NCBI GenBank assembly: GCA_963853835.1
Contig: OY970820.1
Coordinates: 48,790,407 to 48,854,406, forward strand
DNA: 64,000 nucleotides
Reading direction: 5' to 3'
DNA from: Calendula officinalis
Taxonomy: Eukaryota; Streptophyta; Magnoliopsida; Asterales; Asteraceae
Position numbers and translations under genes: made by a program. Positions 59,304 to 64,000 of this stretch are shown in pieces (the first letter of the stretch is position 1; each line of letters starts with the position of its first letter). Below the pieces are notes generated by a model that saw only the letters and a program-made list of their open reading frames with translations, was not told the origin of the DNA and ran no database searches.

Positions 59304-62300
59304 TTATATATTATTTAGTGGCGAAGGTGCAACAGTGAGTAATCGTCTAGGTTCGTCGATAGGGTACAATGAACGAATTTGACTTGAAGAATAGAGACTT
59401 GATGCCTCCACCGAGTCCATTAATGGGTTAATCGAGGCATTATATAGGTCCAATTGTTCTCCATCACTCATTTGGCTAAGACCATCTTTGGTATCATGTT
59501 GATTAACCCATGGCTGCTTTGTGTATTTCCTTAAAGCATCTAATTTCACTGCCACTTCCTTCATTGTTGGTCTATCATAACCATTCATGCAGATGCATTG
59601 CTTCACAAGAGAAGCAATTTCTTGAAGTTGCTCAAGTGAACCTTCTCTAACCACTCTCGGGTCAAGAATTTGGAATAACTTATTTTTTCTTAACGAAACT
59701 AGGAAATGCGTTGCTAAGTTTCGTTCCACTTGACTCCGATCCATGCAAAGTGGCTTCTTACCCGTTAGAAGCTTGAGAAGCACAACACCAAAGCTATAAA
59801 CATCACTCTTATCTGTTAATTGACTTGTATGAAAGTATTCAGGATCTAGATATCCTAATGTCCCTTGAACCATTGTAGTCACTTGTGTTTGATCCAAGGG
59901 TATCAATCTTGAAGCCCCAAAGTCCGAAATTTTCGTGACAAGGTTCTCGTCTAATAATTTCGTGACAAGGTTCTCGTCTAATAATATGTTGGCCGACTTC
60001 ACATCTCTATGGATAATTGGCTTTGAAGCCGCCGAGTGAAGGTAGGCAAGTGCTCCAGCTGACTCGATAGCAATTCTTAAATGATGATCCCATGATAACC
60101 GTGTCGTTCCATTTTTATGGATATGATCAAAGAAAGTGCCATTGGAAACACATTCATAGACTAGTAATGGGACTTCGCTCTCCAAGCAACAACCTAAAAG
60201 CTTGACAACATTACGATGATTAATTTGAGTAAGAATAACCACCTCATTGATAAATTGTTCGATCTGGCTCTCATCCATAACTCGTGATTTCTTTATGGCA
60301 ACAATATTTCCATCGGGTAAGATCCCTTTATATACAGTCCCGTAGCCACCACGACCAAGAATCCTATCGTTAGAGAAGTTTTTGGTAGCTTTTTCTAGTT
60401 CTTCGGTAGAGAATATCTTCGTCGACTGATTGACACCGTTAAATTCGTTTGAATCTATTTGTTGTTTCAACAACAAGCCACCATTTTTTAAAAAGAATTT
60501 TTCTCTAAGTTTAATAGCCTTCCTTCTCTTGTGGCTGAAATACAGCCATCCCATTCCCACAAGTAGTGACAAGAATCTGAACCCCATTCCTACCAAAATG
60601 AAAAAAAACACTATGTTTAATGGCCTGTAATAGTCCGTTTGTTTTTTAATGGTGCGAAATTTTTAATAGCGTGGTTACTTTTATTATTTCTGCGATTTTG
60701 AGTGCCACACCGTTATATATTGGTACTTAAGGATGAAGACATTTCTTAGTGCGGTTTATTACCCCCACCAATTAATAGTATTAACCGCACAAACAAATGT
60801 AATATGTACTAGTGAAGCCTTCATTTGGCGATTATGAAAGTATAAGCTTACTGACCAAGAGACAACTTAAGGGCAGGGGATTTTGAATTCCTAGGCGTGC
60901 AACCACTCCCATCCCTTCTCCCGTCTCCTTCGTATCCGTGAGGACACGAACAATTGAAACTTTTTAGAAGATTAGTACATATCCCGTTACATGGATTGAT
61001 TTGTGGATCCGCACACTCGTCGATATCTATAAAATGAAAATAAAAACACGGTATAATTAACATCACTTTGGAAAGAATATTGAATTAAAGATGAGAAATT
61101 GTTACTAACCAATGCAACCAGGAGAAAGGTAAGGATTGCCTTGATATCCATTTTTGCAAGAACACCTATACCCTCCATTACCACCCTTAAAGTCCACACA
61201 TACACTATTTTCTTTACAATAATAATCACTTGTGTTGTTGTAATCGTCACAACTCCTACTCCCAATCACCCAATTAAGGACCACCGGAACGGTCTCGATT
61301 ATTCGATTGACGAAACCACGATCTACTAAATCCGAAGCACCCCGAAAGGTAAATGAAGTTTGCTCTCCTAGGAAAGTGTAGCCGCATTTATTAAAAGACC
61401 AGATTTTGGTGTGAGATTCGAGTGTGAATAAGCTAAGTAAGTAAGTTTGTAAACCAGTGGGCAAGCTCGTTTCGCAGCACCCCATACCTAAACAAATTAA
61501 GAAAAATAGGAAGTCAAATTTGATTTTGAGTTTTTGTAAAGTTCAATTTTATCAACGACAAGAAAATAAGAGCATCTCTATGTAAACATAGGTCATTCCA
61601 AAGATTTATTAAAATTGTCACCTAGAATTTTCACTTAATATTGATAAATAACCTTTGTAAAAAACTTGCATCGGATATGCTCTAAGGTTATACCACTATA
61701 TTATTAAATTCAATTTACAAATAGATTATTTGATCAAGGTTCAAATGATCCAGACCCAAGTTTAAAGGAACGAGTCTTTTTTGTTTTTGAGACGCAAGAT
61801 CGCGTGTCATAACTTTGGCTACGACACTCCATTTTAGTTTCATGACCAACCAAATCAAAACTTGCAACGAAGAGAACGTGGTGGTAAACAACCCAGGAAA
61901 GCAATCTGGTCGTAGATCGGGTTCGAACTTTTTGTTTCTGACCTAAAAACGTTGTAATTAGAAGTTTTTTGGCATTTAAAAGTTTTTTTTTTTAGTTTTT
62001 AACTTTGTGTTTTTAACTATTTATATTTTAGGCAGATTCGAAAATCACCTATTTTATGATTTATCTGACAGAAAGTTCCACTATAAGTTTTTATAAAAAT
62101 TTATTTTTCTCCGAAAATTTGTATTTTTAAATTCAATAATTTGTAATTTAAAAACTAATTTGTAAACAATGAAAACCTGAACATGAACCGACGGTGACAT
62201 CTTGAAGACTAGAGCACCCAGATACACATCCACTACTAAAATCCTTGCCTTCGATTGCGGTCACCGGTGAGACCAACGTGAACTCGTCACACCCAACAGC

Positions 62301-62756
62301 ATACACTTTATTCCGTTCCGACAATGTAAAGTAGGAGTATTTCACCGAGATCCCGGAATCTCGGGCTTCAACAACACCACCGGTTTGATTGTAGCAGTTG
62401 GAACCAACCGTAGTTTTGACCCTCACGTGCTCATCGGAGATGTCCAACACCTCTATCCGGCTTATATTGTCTTTTCCTCTGTAAGAAATTAGGCCTGCCG
62501 GCAAGAAGGCTTTTGGGGGATTGAAGGATGTGTTGCAGATGATGTCGAACCAGGGACCAATAGAGCAACCGGACCTGGATCCGACGCCGAAGGGGTATGG
62601 TACGGTCAGGTTGCCACATTTACTTGGGCAGCCAGGAAGCAGCGATATGTTGTTGACGGCTGTTGCCGCCTGAAATAATGGGAGGTGGGATAGATACAGG
62701 ACTAGCATTAGAGCATCCCAATGGTTAACCTCACAAAGGCTTATTACTTTTGCCAC
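59304..62756 (-). CDS. Wall-associated receptor kinase-like gene (four exons)
   Basis: Exons 62756..62177, 61487..61110, 61026..60856 and 60589..59304, with GT-AG introns all in phase 1. From the ATG at 62708 this gives 788 residues. Exon 1 has a hydrophobic leader and the Cys-rich GUB_WAK pectin-binding domain (GCPSKCGNLTVPYPFGVG). Exon 2 has the WAK-specific region and an EGF-like module; exon 3 a calcium-binding EGF module (DIDECAD). Exon 4 has a transmembrane helix, basic stop-transfer, and Ser/Thr kinase with GRGGYGTVYKG, VAIKK, HRDVKSAN, DFGAS and GTLGYLDPEY. WAKs span the plasma membrane and sense cell-wall pectin. Oddities: a 27-bp in-frame duplication just before DFG (59931-59984); LLKLLTG where LLELLTG is usual; and a MITE in the signal-peptide codons, so the ATG at 62756 lies in MITE sequence. 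The gene may be expressed poorly or be non-functional. Confidence 0.88.
61488..62176 (-). other. First intron of the WAK gene
   Basis: 689 bp, donor TTCAG/GTTTTC and acceptor TTTGTTTAG. AT-rich, with no nested gene. A phase-1 join restores CSGMGCCE across the junction, as in other WAKs. Confidence 0.8.
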
Positions 62757-63239
62757 ATCAACTATCTACTAACAAAAAACTTATTTAAAAAAAGCATCTC
62801 CAATGGTTAACCTTTCAAAAAGTTTTTTCTTATTAATATTACTAGTTTACCTTTATGTATCTCAAATGTTTTATAAATGTCCCTCATATATAATTTGATC
62901 ATTTTTATAATATTTTATAATACTTAATATACCACAAAATAACAAAACTTATCATCATTCTTGTTCTTTATAAAAAATATTAAAATATGACAAAATTATC
63001 ATTTATAGTTATAAAAATAATAAAGAATTCATATATAAATTTATCTAGGGTTTAAAATGTAAAATTAGTAAATATGAGGACTAAATAAATCAAATATTGA
63101 AAGAAAGTTAAGAGGTTATGGAAGAATAAGTCATTGAAAAAAGCTTTTAAAAAAGCTCTTCACTCCAATAGCAAAAAGTCATCCAAAGATTTATTTAAAT
63201 AGTAATAAGCTTTGGAATAATTTACCATTGGAGATGCTC
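62711..63239. mobile_element. Tourist-like (PIF/Harbinger) MITE in the WAK start region
   Basis: 529 bp with inverted ends GAGCATCCCAATGG and CCATTGGAGATGCTC and TTA on both sides (62708-62710 and 63240-63242), the 3-bp duplication typical of PIF/Harbinger. A second internal copy of the terminus (agcatctccaatggttaacc) lies at 62794-62813. No coding capacity. Confidence 0.8.
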
Positions 63240-63311
63240 TTAGTAGACCCATTTTGAAGAGGTTTCACTATAATATTCACGTTTTATAAGGACTTTTAGA
63301 TCAGTTTTGAC

Positions 63312-63868
63312 TAGGGGTGGCAATTCAGGTCGGGTTCAGGTTGACGGGTTCGGGTTCGCGGGTTGGCGGGTCAGAAACGTTCAACCCGAAACCGACCTGT
63401 TTATATAAACGGGTCGGATATCTAAACTCTAACCTGTTTAACTTCAACCCAAACCTAAACCATATAACTCATTTAATAAAACGGGTTAAACAGGTTATCA
63501 GGTCAAACAAGTTAAACGAGTCAAACATATCAAAAAGCTGTTATTACTACACAAATTTATAACAAAATACTAAACACCAAATTACTAAGTAACATTTTTT
63601 TAATTTTATCTAACTATTAACTACGATTTAACTAGTAAACTATAAATTAAGTATAAAAATATATATTTTAAAATATATTTTAAAAATTAAACGGGTTGGC
63701 GGATCGACCCATCTAATTATCATTGACCCAAACCTAACCTGTTTAATAAACGGGTCAGCTGACTAAACCCGAGACTGACCCAATTACTTTTTACCCCAAC
63801 CCAAACCTGTTTATTTTCGTGTCGGTTTCAGGTCGGGTTTCGTATCGGGTCAGAAATTGCCACCCCTA
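63312..63868. mobile_element. hAT-type MITE upstream of the WAK gene
   Basis: 557 bp with perfect inverted ends TAGGGGTGGCAATT and an 8-bp target duplication GTTTTGAC (63304-63311 and 63869-63876). The interior is rich in cgggttcgggtt and gggtc repeats, as in widespread plant hAT MITEs. It sits about 60 bp upstream of the ancestral WAK start, so in the promoter or 5' UTR. Confidence 0.85.
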
Positions 63869-63876
63869 GTTTTGAC

Positions 63877-64000
63877 CTCTATATGGTATTAAACTATATA
63901 TTAAATATTAATTAAATTGAAACTTTATATTTGTCGACAAACTTTTGTTTTGGCCTAGTCATGAGTATTTGAGAGTTCACATAGCAATTTCACACATTTA
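63877..64000. other. Right flank, no gene seen
   Basis: AT-rich upstream sequence of the WAK gene. Nothing recognisable in the last 124 bases. Confidence 0.6.

Noticed and set aside
60590..60611. Start of the WAK kinase exon at MFFFILVG (60611)
   Set aside because: Those codons are intron; the acceptor at 60590 gives a phase-1 join to exon 3 matching the usual WAK SLGxGF stretch.

Overview
The window is nuclear DNA from a eudicot plant. It has AT-rich intergenic sequence, GT-AG introns, plant LTR retrotransposons primed by initiator tRNA-Met, a Mutator-like element with a FAR1-type transposase, MITEs, and one wall-associated receptor kinase (WAK) gene. The retrotransposon flavour reminds me of Asteraceae, but that is an impression, not a proof. 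Nearly all of the window is transposons inserted into transposons; the only host gene I can support is the WAK-like gene near the right end.

Layout. 1-10314: element A, a Sirevirus-like Ty1/copia element on the minus strand (gag, pol, then an accessory 3' ORF with an intron; its 3' LTR lies off the left edge). 10315-10791: spacer with a MITE remnant. 10792-13945: element B, a dead copia pol on the plus strand. 14838-16625: A2, a 3' LTR plus the degenerate end of an A-like accessory ORF. 16640-25395: C1, the 3' half of a second Sirevirus-like family (RT/RNase H tail, internal promoter, 1,264-codon accessory ORF with one stop, structured 3' region, 3' LTR). 25396-27887: non-coding, with a possible hAT-like MITE. 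27888-36803: a Mutator-like element with about 175-bp TIRs, interrupted by the non-coding LTR element G (29854-35598, target duplication AACAA), itself interrupted by a solo LTR, H (33406-35121, duplication ACCAT). 37195-59248: a short TRIM-like LTR element D (duplication GTTTT), split by the full-length element C2 (37539-58094, duplication GAGGT), in turn split by the young, apparently intact copia element E (47273-55206, duplication AATAT). 59304-62756: the WAK gene on the minus strand, with a Tourist-like MITE (62711-63239, duplication TTA) inside its signal-peptide codons and a hAT MITE (63312-63868, 8-bp duplication GTTTTGAC) just upstream.

Most interesting theme. Families A and C are diverged from each other, yet share one layout. 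Downstream of pol each carries an internal TATA promoter, a 5' UTR, and an accessory ORF whose N-terminal domains look homologous. Each family is also strewn with its own short word: ACTCAGTAT / ATACTGAGT in A, and the near-palindrome TTCGGCCCGAA in C. These words cluster at the internal promoter and in leader, LTR or intron DNA. I suggest, as inference, a self-recognition system: a regulatory protein made from its own promoter that binds family-specific sites. The known system it most resembles is VANC and its motifs in VANDAL DNA transposons. No such function is proven here.

LTR divergence read by eye fits the nesting order: D (about 10 differences in 149 bp) is older than C2 (about 6 in 313), which is older than E (none seen in 663).
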